Assembly (NCBI GenBank): GCA_964023205.1
Contig: OZ026833.1
Coordinates: 35,814,366 to 35,878,365 of the forward strand
Direction of reading: 5' to 3'
DNA from: Lutraria lutraria
Lineage: Eukaryota; Mollusca; Bivalvia; Venerida; Mactridae
Length of the DNA: 64,000 nt
Shown here: one piece after another, positions 37,647 to 49,260 of the stretch
Numbering within the stretch: the stretch's first letter is position 1
Layout: every line of letters starts with the position of its first letter
Translations under genes and position numbers: made by a program
Notes under the pieces: generated by a model
What the model was told of the DNA's origin: nothing
What the model saw: only the letters and a program-made list of their open reading frames with translations
Database searches by the model: none

Positions 37647-40600
37647 CTAGTTAAACAGCGGAGTAAAGTGGTAAGGAAACTTTAAGTTGATAAATTGTAA
37701 CAATCGTGTTTGTAAAAGTACAGGGTCAGCTTTTCTTAAAACCCTTTGAGAAAACACTATAAGATAATGAAAATTGAATTAATGCAGCATTTCGTTAATA
37801 AGTGGACAGGGCCTGGTAGACACATTGTATACATAGGTAAAGGTACTCTATTAATATTAATTTTGCAATGTATTGTTTAGAATTATTATAAATAATGTAA
37901 TGCATGTGCATGTATGTAACAAATGATATTAGGAAACTTTTACGCAACTGTTCAATGCCTTTGGATGCTAGCATTTCAGACAAAATGCTGAGTAAATTGA
38001 CCTATCGATTGGAGATTTAGGATCCATTAAAACGTATGCGTAAGGACCTTCTTGTTGTACATTTAATATATTGTCGCCTCAGTAGGATTAAGATGTATAA
38101 TAATCAATACATCATTTGAGTAGCCATATCTAAACGTCCTTCCTTGTTATTGACACAAACTATTAGAGTTATATAGTCATGAAACGGGGAAGTGGCACAG
38201 AACTAAAACGGACGTGGTAAGTATGTAAGTATATCGTTAGATCACTTTTGGTTTGGGTGACATTTTGCTGAACGTATGTATCAATTTGACTTTTTCCAGT
38301 TATAGTAAGGTCCTCTTAACGGTTTTATAGCAAAAAGTAGTCACTTCATTACAATAGTAGAATTCTCTCTTTTCTCATTAAATCTGTCAGACTGCTTACT
38401 TTGTTGTATTTGACACGTATGTCATTGAAATAGTATGCAATATATCCCCTCTAAACAAATTCTAAGACACGCATTTGGATATGTACAATTCTTTTAATAA
38501 ATGTTGAAGTAATTGTGTATGTATATGTTCACATAATATATAAAGGACTTATATACATACATTGATTCGCAACTGCTAAATATAGCTCAAACGATATCGT
38601 TAGACGATCCCTCAATGCATTGCTTTATACTCGGCAATGTCCGACAGCTGTAATCGGGTGTTTACGAACTTGATTATACTAAAAAAGCTGTGGCAATTGG
38701 GCACGGGAAATTGGTAAAAGATGCAACAAATTCCTTAAAGATATTGAGATACATTTATAATCAACAAAGTCTAAGTATAAGCATTGAAAAAGGCATCAGT
38801 CGAGCATTTTAAATTCCAAGAGGACGGATATCTATTATAATCCTTTCGTCTCCGAGATTAAACATTCGGAATACCGCGGATATTTTCGCCGTTATTAACA
38901 TTCGGATCATCATGGATATTTTTGTATTTTCGCTTTTGTAAACAAGAGCATGTAATCCCGTTGATTCACGTTTTATTACCGCGGGATTTAATTACTTTTA
39001 ACTGTTAATACGGAAGTTGCGAATCCATGTACATGTTGTATGTATATAAGTCCTAGACATATATTAAGTATAATTATCATGTATCTATTCATTTTAACAC
39101 GGTCTGTAATGTTTCCAATACATATGTATAATTGTGTAAGTAGAGTATCCACGTAAACATATATATTATACCATAAAACATAGCTGGTTGTTATGTTACA
39201 CGCAACCGATTGAAATCGTGTTGTAAAACTGGATTCATTCATGATTAACATTATTTTTAATATAATTAATGAATTCGAAAACATTAATTCGTGAACGATA
39301 ACATTGGATAAAATGGTTGTCGTCTATTTTGGTAAATATTTTTGTAAAATGTATCGACCAGTCGTGTTTTATCGAATGATACAGATTGTTATCATTCCTA
39401 CTTCTATTTGACATACAGCATCCCGCGTTAGAATTTCCTAATTCATGAGCTAGGATTATTTTGAAATCCCATTATGAGTATTCTTTAAAAAGCCCGACCT
39501 AGATATTTATACCATCTGAAATGTTTGAATTTATCTTTTGCCCACAAACTTGTTTTGAAATAATCTTTATCAAAAATATTTACTTGTACTCTTGTGGGTT
39601 GCAATTTTGATTCAGGTTCTCAATGTCCTCGATTTCCAATTATGTGGATACAGTCTAGAACATATAACTGTTATAGTATTGAAATAGCGGATGTTACTTA
39701 CTATTCGACTCAAGTGATTCTTTATCATAATGGTAAATCTTTCTTTATCTTGTAAATAAGAAAAAGACTTGCATTTAGTTCATGTCCGTTAATGGCTACT
39801 CATCCTGATTTGTATACTGTTGGGCGAGTGCGTTTGGTCTGCATGATTGTGTTCATCGCACCACCTCCAAATTTCGAAGCTAAATGGACTGAAAGCCGTT
39901 TTGAAGATATCATACTATTTGACTGTCCGAATTCAACTTTTTAATGGAAAACCTGTAATATATATCAAACTGGTTTATTTATGTGCGAATGTCGTATTCT
40001 AAAAACAAGATATATCGGGAACATAACTAAACATTATACTATAAACATAGAAATGTGAAGTACGATGTCATATTTTCTTGCATTGATATAATTAGTTTAT
40101 ATGACACCCGAATCTGAACTAGACAATTATACCTATTGCTAAGTGCGATCAGTATCTCCACCAAATTAGGTATTGGTGAGAATATCTGTATTTGTAACAT
40201 CATGTCGTACATTTCGACGGGCTTGTGGCATAAAACTCCTAACAAGTATAAGTAGCGATAGCATTTGTAGCCAACGTTTTCACATTGGATATTTTTTCTA
40301 AAATATCTCTTCTGTAGTTTGCTCACGCATGCAAATTTTCATTATAGATGGCATCTTATGAAACATCATATTTAGCAGTGTTGCAGAGATAAAGACAAAT
40401 TCCTGGGTAGTAGAGGGTGTTGGGGTCTATGCAACACGCAGGTTACCTGTCGTATCGCCACGCATACAAACTATTCGCTCAAACATGGACATTATTTATT
40501 GCAGCACTCAAACTCATACCGCGCGTTTAATTCTCAACCATTTACACAGATATCTAAAATAGTTCAAACTTAAGTAAAAATGACACTTTAATACCCCCTA

Positions 40601-40965
40601 TACATTATAAAGATAAGTATGCTACAAGGAAGTTAAAACTCAAACAGATGAAAAATCAAAGGACAGTTGAATTAAATTGAAATTTACCATTTGGATATAA
40701 TGTGTTTACAAGCTAACTGAAATGTATTGGTACATTTCAACACAACAGTGATAAGATACCGAACGTCAAGAAAAATGGCTTTATAATGCTTAAGAAATAG
40801 AAATTTCTAATCACTGATACGGACGATATACACAGGAATAAAGTAAGTAATACGCTTTTAATACTTATCCAATAACTCACATACTTTTGTTCTTTCTTAC
40901 CATGATTGTTCTATGAAATAAGTGCTGTCTTGTTTATGTGGTATTTTCCTTCATTTTCAATGAGC
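37647..40965. other. no gene recognised
   Basis: AT-rich DNA with only short, motif-free open frames on both strands. Missing 3' exons of the minus-strand beta-glucan recognition gene could fall here, but I found no GH16 catalytic-region match. Confidence 0.5.
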
Positions 40966-41562
40966 CACAGGTGACAGTATCAGTCTTTGGTCCACAAATG
41001 ATGCAAAAAAAATTCCCGTAACTGATCTTATATTATACTATCAAGGTAAAAAGCCTACTATATGTCTATATGCCAAACAATGTGAAGCATGGCATCTCGT
41101 TGTTTCAGCATTAAAGATGTGCGCTGAAGGAAAATTGCTGTACACATGTCATTCAGATAAACTATAAAATATTAATTCCTTACGAAAATATCATTCAATT
41201 ACATCTAATAACAGTGTGACGGTAAACTTGTGTTCCTTTCGTTATTTAACTTCGCTGCAAGCCATTTTGAGTCAAGTGCGATTGATGTATCAAGCGATCT
41301 GATAGGTCGGATATATGTGTTCAATAGACCATTTCATGCCGAAATTCGGTAGGAATGAATATCTTATAGTTTATCTGAATGACATGTGTGTAGCAATTTT
41401 CCTTCAGCGCACGTATTTTACTCTGAAACAACGAGATGCGATGTTCCACATTGTTTGGCATATAGACATATAGTAGGCTTTTTACCTTGATAGTATATAT
41501 AAGATCAGTGATGGGATTGTTTTGCATCATTTGTGGACCAAACACTGATACTGCCACCTGTG
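40966..41562. mobile_element. second foldback palindrome, about 600 bp
   Basis: The left arm (about 40966-41187) begins CACAGGTGACAGTATCAGT and the right arm (about 41338-41562) ends with its near inverse complement ACTGATACTGCCACCTGTG. The arms are about 220 bp, roughly 85-90% alike by eye, around a spacer of about 150 bp. The one short minus-strand open frame (41321-41557) is simply the arm. Confidence 0.75.
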
Positions 41563-42365
41563 CAACGAGCCTGTCCGCTTAGTGATTAATAAATAACTAA
41601 TTTGTTTGAGATAAGGCAGGTAACAGAATTAGCTCTGTGTTTTTCAATTGGATTAACTATACTCACTGCACGTTTTAAAATGTCATGTTGTTTACTTTGG
41701 CGTTAGCTTAAGTTTCATTTTGCAAATTTCGGCAGATTTATGAGAGAAAGTATGTTCGGTCTTCATGCTTTAGATATGTAACGTTACTTAACTCATTTTA
41801 AATCCGTAGTAAAGTGTATTTCACGTCAACCAGAGTCATGGTGTATTGGATAAGGTGGCAGGTACATGTACATACATGACATTTTACAAAATGAAGCACA
41901 TGCGGGTGGTTCGAACTCAGTCAATGGCACATTCTTTTTTAATTATTATATACAAATATTTTTTTTGTAATTTATTGACTGAATATGTTTTGTTTTTGTT
42001 ACATGTATGTATATTACACGCTGAATAGTACCTTTTTGTATTTCAAAAGAGAAGAGGGGAAGAATGAATGCATTTGTTCTCTTGTGTATTTCTCTTTTTT
42101 GTATTTCATTTATACATTTTATTGTATGACATCGTGAATACAAAAGTAATTTCAAATACTTGATATACTAAAGACCTAAACCGAATTCTACTTATTATGT
42201 AATTACTCCACAATTAAAAAAATGACAAATGCTTACTTACCCATGTGCGGTTATTATATTTTTATTTATTTAACGGAACAATTCAAATTTAAAAAAAAAA
42301 TTAAACATATTTTCCTATCGATATGTAAAGTTAACTTTTTATTAAAAATGAAAAAAGTTAGAAAT

Positions 42366-42430
42366 AAAAAGCGATGTCCAAGAAAGATTCACAAACCTTG
42401 TGCTTTATCAACTGCGCCACAGAGGACAGT
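42366..42430 (-). repeat. tRNA-like SINE relic
   Basis: On the minus strand an A-box-like GTGGCGCAGTTGATAAAGC is seen near 42400-42422, followed by a weak TTTGTGAATC B-box. Degraded. Confidence 0.35.
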
Positions 42431-43093
42431 GATATATGTTTCATAGATTGCTCCATAGCATACTACAAGAGTATTATTGGTATTACCTAAACATTTACAA
42501 ATGGGATCTTCCATGTATACAATAACATTGCTGACCTAAAAATTGAATTATATAGCTATGATTAAAGTAAACACAATATCTGCTATTTTGTTCCAAATGC
42601 GCTCGAGAAAACTTTATTCTTTCCGTTTATATTCGCCTGTCTTATTTTCTTTTTTTTTTCACAGAAAAAAATTAATAGAGGTATCATGTCGACTGACACG
42701 TACAATGAAAACCTTTATCAGCTGATAATATAGCACAATCAATAAAAATTCGTTTACAAACCAGCGTTAACCATATATAGTAGTATATGTAAATATTGTC
42801 ATCTTATCTAAGTTAATGAAACGTGATAAATTCATAATACAAACACACCACGTGTTATATACTGGGTTTAGTGCACTTGGTTTTAATGTTCAGTGGTTTG
42901 TAGTTATGTCGATGACATTCCAGTTTAACATTGTTTACCATTACGTGACTTTGATACTGTTGCATAATGTTTGGTTCTGTTTTATTACACTGTTCGTATT
43001 GTCTTGCAATGTGTCCAAGCCAGGTTGTACGGATGTTTATATCACGACGATTATTCAGTTGGTACAATCAAAAAAGTATAATTAAAAGATGTC

Positions 43094-43260
43094 CGTGAAG
43101 TTGGCAGCCCAGCAGCCTAGCAGCGTAAAGTTGGCAGCCCAGCAGCGTGAAGTTAGCAGCCCAGCAGCCTAGCAGCCCAGCAGCGTGAAGTTAGCAGCCC
43201 AGCAGCCTAGCAGCCCAACAGCGTGAAGTTAGCAGCCCAGCAGCCTAGCAGCCCACCAGC
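43094..43260 (+). repeat. GC-rich tandem repeat, about 38-bp unit built of CAGCC blocks
   Basis: Units of the form GTGAAGTTAGCAGCCCAGC recur with internal CAGCAGCCTAG sub-repeats, at least four times. Stops follow at once in all frames I checked, so it is not a coding repeat. Confidence 0.8.
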
Positions 43261-44628
43261 TTAATACTAATAATTAAATATTTTACTTTACTTTATACAC
43301 AATTACTGCAAAATTAACCTTTTTTATTAACAGTTTTTGTGATAATCAAGCAGATGTGTTCTTCTTTCTTATTTTTGTCACCATGGCAACCATTTGTGAG
43401 TAATACTTCTTTTGAAAAGTGATGGAAAATACCACTGCACCATATCTATGTAAGACAACATATACAATATGATGCAGATATATGTATTTATGGTTTTCTA
43501 GGTAGCAAGTAATGTCCACAAAAACAATTGAAATGCTGCAGAATTTTCAGTTTATGGCGGTGACTGCTTTGTTTGTAAACTGGTCTGCATTCGATTGATC
43601 ATTCAATTCACAAGTCGTTATGCATGAACAACTGTTTGATTGAGAACTTACATAAATTTTGACACAATTTCTGCAAAATAAATTGACTTTAGATGCTGTT
43701 TCTGCCAAAAAAGCAACAGTTTTGCTGCTTTTACACATTTCTGTTGCCATGGCAACCAAATACTTGTTTTACATTGAATGTTTAGTCTAATAAGGTTGTG
43801 TATGCTTGTTGTAATGAAATTTGAGTAAATAAACATATATTGAATATTTTACGTTGATTTTTTGATGTGCAAATATAATAGGAAATGACCTAAAAACCTA
43901 CTTTTCTGTTGCTATAGCAATCATTAGAACATGCAAAAAAAACATATAACGCCTGAATATGTCAAAAACTGTGTTGCTTTCTGAATCTACTTATATTTCT
44001 GTAGCAGAAAATGATAATAACTCAATTTTGACCAGGTATGTCATTTGGACGAAAAATTGCCTGACTATAATATGTAGATAAACAATGAAGGCGTAATTTC
44101 ACTCATATATCGAAATAAGTGTACAATAACCCCCTGGAAACCGGACTCTCAGAAATCCGGAATTTTCAGAAAACCAGACTTTTTGTCCAGTTCAGATGGG
44201 GTCCGGATGGCAGGATTTTTACTATACATGTATATGATAGGATCTATTATGCGTTTATGTTGAAAATTCGTAATGTTATATATATGCATAAACTATGGCT
44301 GTAAAATTTTCGTATTATTTAAATGCATACTACGGTATGATGTGTCACGTTTTAAAGAATATTGCCCGCTCTGTAAGCTAAGTGAATAGAGCGTTGTATG
44401 AAGTATAAAATGACAACAATTAAGTGTAGGTCACAGGATTTGTCGCTGGGGATTTACGTCACACCAACAGACAGGGTCGTTAGGTGACCTAGTTTTCAGC
44501 ATTTTACCAGGGCAGAGCTTACACTGACCTTCCGTGAACTAACTAGACATATTTCTCACTCATAATGTGTCCGTCAGTTTCCATAAAATGTCATTGATTA
44601 TATACAGCAAAGACTGCCTGTTAATAAA

Positions 44629-44678
44629 GGCCACATTTTGTCTTTCTCAAGGGTGGCCTTTGTTCACAGGTTTGACTG
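44629..44678 (+). repeat. dispersed repeat, inverted partner at 46848-46895
   Basis: This segment (GGCCACATTTTGTC then GGCCTTTGTTCACAGG) is the near inverse complement of 46848-46895. A third, partial copy lies at 45365-45396, about 20 bp beyond the donor of the linker exon of the beta-glucan gene. All lie outside the exons I call. Confidence 0.7.
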
Positions 44679-44709
44679 AAGCAATAATATCTACATGTTT
44701 ACAACCTAC

Positions 44710-47363
44710 CGCATTGATGAAAAGTTTGCCATCACGAACATAGCTATTAGTACGGTTGTTGATGTAATACTCAAATTCCCAGTTCTGAAACAAAAACAAA
44801 GGCTTATTCTTTTAGTTTCATATTTACACTAAGCGAAATGATACTCATTGCCTCATTTGGTATATTCGTTTATATCAAAATAATATATGAGAGACTAAAG
44901 ATTATATAATACATTACACTTCCAACGATATGTCATGACCCTAATTCCAGAATCGTAAATATTACTTCATTTTTTGCGTTTTGAGGAAAATGCGTTTAAA
45001 GACGGGTAAGTTAAGTACTAAACAATTGATGAGTGATACGTTCGTGGCACAGTTATTTAGTTTCTTCCTTTTTGAGTTACACTAATGTAAGTTAGTGCAT
45101 GTTGTGCAGTGTTCATAGATGAATCCAAAGATACAAACACTCCATTTTTGTCCAAATAAATGAAGGAATTAGAGTGTTACCAAATCTTAAAAACATAATA
45201 CATTTTGTACGTAATCCTAGCTCATATGAAATACTAGTATATTATCAGTGTTTCTCGACATCGGTTTAATTATTCCCAATAAATTTCTAAATTATGCAAT
45301 TGACTTGCCATTGATCCTGCTGATAATGCTATGATAATTGAGGTTATCTGTCAATTTTCAAAAGATGGCCTTTGTTCACAGATGTGACTGTACATGTAGT
45401 TGATAGGACTTACCCCACCACTGCTATCAGTAATTGCATGTTCCCATACGTCTAGGTTTAATGTATCAAAGTTATCTTCAAATATCAAACATGGAAATGT
45501 CGAACATGTTAATGGGCGGATAGAACTTCCGGTACAACCACAAGAACCACTGGAAGCTGTCGCTGTTGCGCTCAATGTGCCAGAGGCGACTGGTTGTGTC
45601 TGAGAAGAATCTGTACCTGTGTTAGGACCGGAATTTGTCACGTCTGTGTCTTTGTTAACTGCACTAGAATCGATAGGATCTGTGGGGTTCGAACTTGGCA
45701 CAGCATCGGTGACTAATGGTCTAGAAGTCTGGGCATGCGTAGTAGGCTTCGATGTTGTTGTTGTAGTTGTTGTTGTAGGACCTATGCGTGTTTGAATGGG
45801 TTTATTTATAGAAATACACATGTATGTATGTATGTATGTATGTTACGTTAAAATGATGTTAATTAATCATGACTTTGGTCTTTTGGAAGTGTTTTTTTCT
45901 TAAGCGAAGAAGTTAAGATTTATATCGATTTTTTTCGAGAAAAAAATACCAGAAACTTAATGAAAAAAACAGGTTGAAACCTTCTTCTTCATCTGAACAT
46001 GTACATCATATATACTTAACAACTAATATTAACTGTAAATAAAATATGGGATATCCAGCATCATTAAATGCGCGTAGGTCTATTGAACGGATGCGTTAAA
46101 GAAGGCCTCCTTCCGTCTTTGTTAAAAGAAAGATAAGCCCGTTATCTGATATTTGTTTGTTTGTTTCATTGGGTTTTACCCCCTCCCCCCTTTCAACAGC
46201 CAGTCATATGAGGCGGACAGTCCACCTAATCATCGTTCCTAGGAAGAACCAGTACTAGACTCCAATCATCCGTAAGCAACTGCCTACCTTCCCACATAAA
46301 GAGTCAAGGTCGGTAGCTGGGCTCAAACCCACGACCCGCTATCAGTGAGACTTTAGAGTGATTTTAAAGTCAGCGACCTTAACCACTCGACCACGCAGGC
46401 GGCTCAGGTATCAATATAAGATGGATAAAACATCACTTACCAACAGCTGTCCATGTTTGATCTTTTACTACATGACCTTGTCCATTGTGTATGTAATTGT
46501 ACCAGTAGTGAACAGAATCACCTGGATGAACGACCACATCTCGGTTCTCATGTATCCATTCATTACCTTAAAATAGTTTTATAGAAACTGTTGTTGCATA
46601 CTGTCATTTCATTCATTCCATCGGATTTAACGCCATTTCAAGATTGGTTCAGATATATCTCGGCGGGAAGTTATGCTAACCAGCTTCCCTGGACTTCATT
46701 TAGGCCTTAACTAGTACTAACCACATTCTATTCGTTATCCTTTGCCAAGCTACCCCACATGATTCAGAGGTGGAGGACAATCTAACAGGGGATGTAAGAT
46801 TTTCTGTCGTCACGGACAGTGTGAGCCTCGCCCGCGAACTGCATACTGTCAAACCTGTGAACAAAGACCACTCGTGGGAAGGACAAAATGTGGCCTTTAT
46901 CTACAGATGTTCGTTATTAGGAGGTCAATTTGTTCTAAATAGTCAATGTCGGTGTTTAAAAGAATGGCCATTATTCACAGGATGACCTTTATTTGGAGTT
47001 GGCCCCTTATACTGGGTTGACTGTACATTAATTATAGTATAGAGTCCGCTTTTTGTATACATGCACTTGGAAACTAATTATAAGCTACGTTCTTAATTGA
47101 AAACAAAATTCTGAATGTTGCGACTTGGAGTTAAAGGCATTTAGCGATTACTTGTCTGTTGGCGGTTTGTGCAACTGAGTAAAAAATCAATTGCTCCTAA
47201 GCCGGCATATCAAATATCTCTGATAGCGATTAAAAAGAAAAAAAAGCTGATAAAAGCTGACCTGTTTGTGTTGTTGTATCTACAGCATACTGTCCTGCAG
47301 CTACACCATTTAATAGTTGGTTTATACTGTAGTGATACGAAATCAATGAAATACCAGGTTTAT
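44710..47363 (-). CDS. beta-1,3-glucan recognition/binding protein (CBM39 + GH16-like), partial
   Basis: Four minus-strand exons with matching phases: 47363-47262, 46566-46441, 45781-45414, 44784-44710. The first two encode a CBM39 glucan-binding domain (KPGISLISYHYSINQ; WIHENRDVVVHPGDSVHYWYNY). The third is a Thr/Ser-rich linker with a run of eight Thr, then a Cys cluster and the start of a GH16-type module (FEDNFDTLNLDVWEH). The fourth continues it (NWEFEYYINNRTNSYVRDGKLF). Such secreted proteins bind fungal beta-glucan in invertebrate immunity; some are glucanases. The signal-peptide exon and the GH16 catalytic exons are not in view, so binding versus hydrolysis cannot be judged. The Polinton begins less than 1 kb upstream and may separate these exons from the promoter. 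Confidence 0.88.
45821..45842 (+). repeat. TGTA microsatellite
   Basis: Five and a half TGTA units just upstream of the linker exon's acceptor (minus strand). Confidence 0.9.
46150..46405 (-). mobile_element. tRNA-derived SINE with body, minus strand
   Basis: Read on the minus strand, an A-box-like GTGGTCGAGTGGTTAAGG (about 46396-46378) and a B-box-like GGGTTTGAGCCC (46330-46319) resemble a Leu/Ser-type tRNA head. A body of about 170 bp runs down to a poly-pyrimidine/purine end near 46150. It lies in the intron between the second CBM39 exon and the linker exon. Confidence 0.65.
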
Positions 47364-47849
47364 CTGAAAAAAGAGGGACCAAAAGATACGAATGAATTAA
47401 TACAAATGCGGACATATGTACATGTATTGTATTCAGTACACCATCTGTTCGGACGAGGAAATCAACCGACTAGCACAATTTTAAGAAATTATCTTTTTTT
47501 CACTTATTTTCCAGAAATTGTTAAATTTTGCAATACATCGTCTTTTGTTCACTCAGTATTCGTTAAACTGGTTCCCGTTGACTTGTGTGGACAATCCTTG
47601 GTGCACTGCAACATGGAACGGGAACTAGTTTAGGTATTTGTCTCAGTGGGTTTAACGATGTTTTTTCGACAATGTTTCAGTTATATATGTCAGTAGTAAT
47701 GGGCGAAACCCTGGGACCATTTGCACCCATTTTGGTCCCCAAAGTAAACAAAATTGTGACAAATTAGGACAAATTGGAAATCAATGTTGTACCCCAAAAT
47801 AGTATGAATTGAATTTTAGGAATGTTCTGGGACCATTGTTTTGTGTGTG
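47364..47849. other. host flank of the Polinton, no exon recognised
   Basis: I searched both strands for a signal-peptide exon of the beta-glucan gene and found none. The left terminus of the element should be in the right part of this stretch; no 6-bp target duplication can be proved because the right end is not certain. Confidence 0.5.
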
Positions 47850-47885
47850 TAATAGACTAAATATTCATTTGAGACAATGAGAGAA

Positions 47886-47894
47886 TTTTCTTTC
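47886..47894 (-). terminator. purine-rich box like the histone downstream element (left end)
   Basis: On the minus strand GAAAGAAAA begins 13 nt past the end of the outer stem-loop (47908). In replication-dependent histone pre-mRNAs a purine box at this distance pairs with U7 snRNA. Confidence 0.55.
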
Positions 47895-47907
47895 GAAAAG
47901 ACATGGT

Positions 47908-47945
47908 GGCCCTGAAAAGGGCCGTTGGTGGTCCTGAAAAGGACC
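47908..47945 (-). terminator. tandem histone-type 3' stem-loops (left end)
   Basis: Read on the minus strand, the inner loop 47945-47930 is GGTCCTTTTCAGGACC and the outer 47923-47908 is GGCCCTTTTCAGGGCC, each a 6-bp stem with a UUUC loop, AAC before and ACCA after. This matches the metazoan histone mRNA stem-loop consensus bound by SLBP. The inner loop starts 12 nt after the stop codon of the coiled-coil gene. No AATAAA lies between stop and loops. Confidence 0.8.
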
Positions 47946-47957
47946 GTTGATAGTTGT

Positions 47958-48488
47958 CTATGCTGACTGATCTGGTTGGGTACATAGTTCGCATTGGCAG
48001 TCTGGTGGGGGATAGCAGAGCCTGCATGTTGGATCCCCACAGGACCATTCCTGTTCTGGTACTGGTGGTTGTTCCGTGTACTCAACTTGAGCGGTAGTGA
48101 TGATACGCCAATGCTCTTCTTCTTGTTGTTGTTCCCGTTGTCTATTCGCCGTTCGTTCCCGAGCATCTCGCTGCCTTTCTCTGACTTGATCTCGAAATTG
48201 CTCTCGCATTTGAGATAATTCTTCTCTATGATGAAATCGATTGGTTTCAATGCAATTCAAAGTCTCACCAATGGTTTGAAGATCACGTTCCCTTTTTCTA
48301 ACAATGCTAGCCGCTAAGCGACTGATTGAACGCCATACCCTGCTCTGTTTTTCAGTCAGTTGTTTTGCTGTTTTGAGTTCATTGAATAAAGCCTCCATCT
48401 TGAGTGTTTGAGTTCTCAGAATGAAATGAGGCATTGTAAGACGGAGTATTGTATTACGCCGCCCACTCTCGTGGTTGGATGACGTCAT
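47958..48488 (-). CDS. coiled-coil protein with Cys-rich tail, histone-type mRNA end
   Basis: A 176-residue frame whose function I do not recognise. Residues about 45-130 are charged and Arg/Glu/Gln-rich with heptad-like spacing (REELSQMREQFRDQVRERQR), predicting a long coiled coil. The C-terminus carries a cluster (CGDPTCRLC, then DCQCELC) that could bind zinc. The longest start (48488) lies inside a CRE palindrome; Met19 (48434) and Met31 are alternatives. The gene is the leftmost of the element, read outward, and ends in two histone-type stem-loops 12 nt after its stop. A DNA- or RNA-binding or structural role is possible but not shown. An overlapping frame at 47816-48250 is a shadow. Confidence 0.7.
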   Translation of the reverse strand: MTSSNHESGRRNTILRLTMPHFILRTQTLKMEALFNELKTAKQLTEKQSRVWRSISRLAASIVRKRERDLQTIGETLNCIETNRFHHREELSQMREQFRDQVRERQRDARERTANRQREQQQEEEHWRIITTAQVEYTEQPPVPEQEWSCGDPTCRLCYPPPDCQCELCTQPDQSA

Positions 48489-48527
48489 ATTGCTTGGATG
48501 ACGTCACCCTAGGGTTGGATGGCGTCA
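48480..48527. promoter_or_regulatory. three CRE/ATF-type sites upstream of the coiled-coil gene
   Basis: TGACGTCA at 48480-48487 and 48499-48506 and TGGCGTCA at 48520-48527, each preceded by TTGGA, lie 19 and 21 bp apart (about two helical turns). The 8-bp palindrome is the classic CREB/ATF site. Confidence 0.6.
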
Positions 48528-48612
48528 CGCGCCGATGTACCGCACAGACATGTGCTTGATTTTTATGAACTTAGAAAAAGACAACAGACACCTAGTTTCA
48601 GTTTTCTAAACT

Positions 48613-48618
48613 TTTATT
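48613..48618 (-). terminator. AATAAA polyadenylation signal for the late block
   Basis: AATAAA on the minus strand about 50 nt after the protease stop codon. It contrasts with the stem-loop end used by the next gene to the left. Confidence 0.6.
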
Positions 48619-48669
48619 TTTGTAACAAGAAACAGTAACAACATGAAACAGTAACATTGTTTACACCAT

Positions 48670-49260
48670 TTAATGATCACCATAAAGAGTTGTATTTCTA
48701 TGTATGATACTATGATACAAACGTCTGTGACCTTCTGGTCTAGAGTTACGTTGAGCAAAACACTTTTGTCCACATTTATTCACATATTGAGCATGCATGT
48801 AATAAGTACCATAATATTGATGAAACCAATGCGTCACATAAGTGTCATTTTTTCCATACATGTCCGGTTTGAATCGGGTTAACAGTATCTGGTTCAAGTC
48901 ACATTCACGTGAGATAAAATCCAAAGCGAATAGACAATACACACCACACACCGGTAACATATCGCCTTGTATTCTCATGGCATTCCACACATAAGTTTTG
49001 TTGGCATGTTTTTTCACAAAGGATAGAATCTCTTCGAAAGGAGGTAATCCATAGGAATCAAAGTACACTGCTTTATTGTCTTTTAAATAAAAAGCCACCC
49101 AGTGTTCTCCAGGTTGATTCCCATTATGGGTATTCACAATATAGGCTTTCACGTCATGCGGTTTCTCTGAAGGTAATTGATCTTTAGCACAAACACGAGC
49201 ATGTAGTGGTTTTAATAACGGTGAATGATCTAATAGGTATTGTAGTTCATTCGTCTCCAT
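48670..49260 (-). CDS. PRO: adenain-like cysteine protease
   Basis: A 196-residue protease of the adenovirus-protease/Ulp1 fold, expected to cleave capsid precursors during virion maturation. The catalytic set is visible: His53 in GEHWVAF, Asp68 in YFDSYG, the oxyanion Gln98 in RIQGDML and Cys105 in PVCGVYC; order and spacing match adenain, about 200 residues long. The frame opens 12 codons earlier (49296), but METNELQ at 49260 is the usual kind of start and shortens overlap with the preceding gene to 14 nt. It is the last gene of the minus-strand structural block and is followed by a polyadenylation signal. Confidence 0.9.
   Translation of the reverse strand: METNELQYLLDHSPLLKPLHARVCAKDQLPSEKPHDVKAYIVNTHNGNQPGEHWVAFYLKDNKAVYFDSYGLPPFEEILSFVKKHANKTYVWNAMRIQGDMLPVCGVYCLFALDFISRECDLNQILLTRFKPDMYGKNDTYVTHWFHQYYGTYYMHAQYVNKCGQKCFAQRNSRPEGHRRLYHSIIHRNTTLYGDH

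Noticed and set aside
44110..44220. Short inverted CCGGA/TCCGG-rich stretch as a transposon end
   Set aside because: Pairing is scattered and no second terminus or target duplication was found.
47816..48250. 144-codon minus-strand open frame
   Set aside because: It overlaps the Cys-rich coiled-coil gene in another frame, crosses the stem-loops and has no motif; treated as a shadow.
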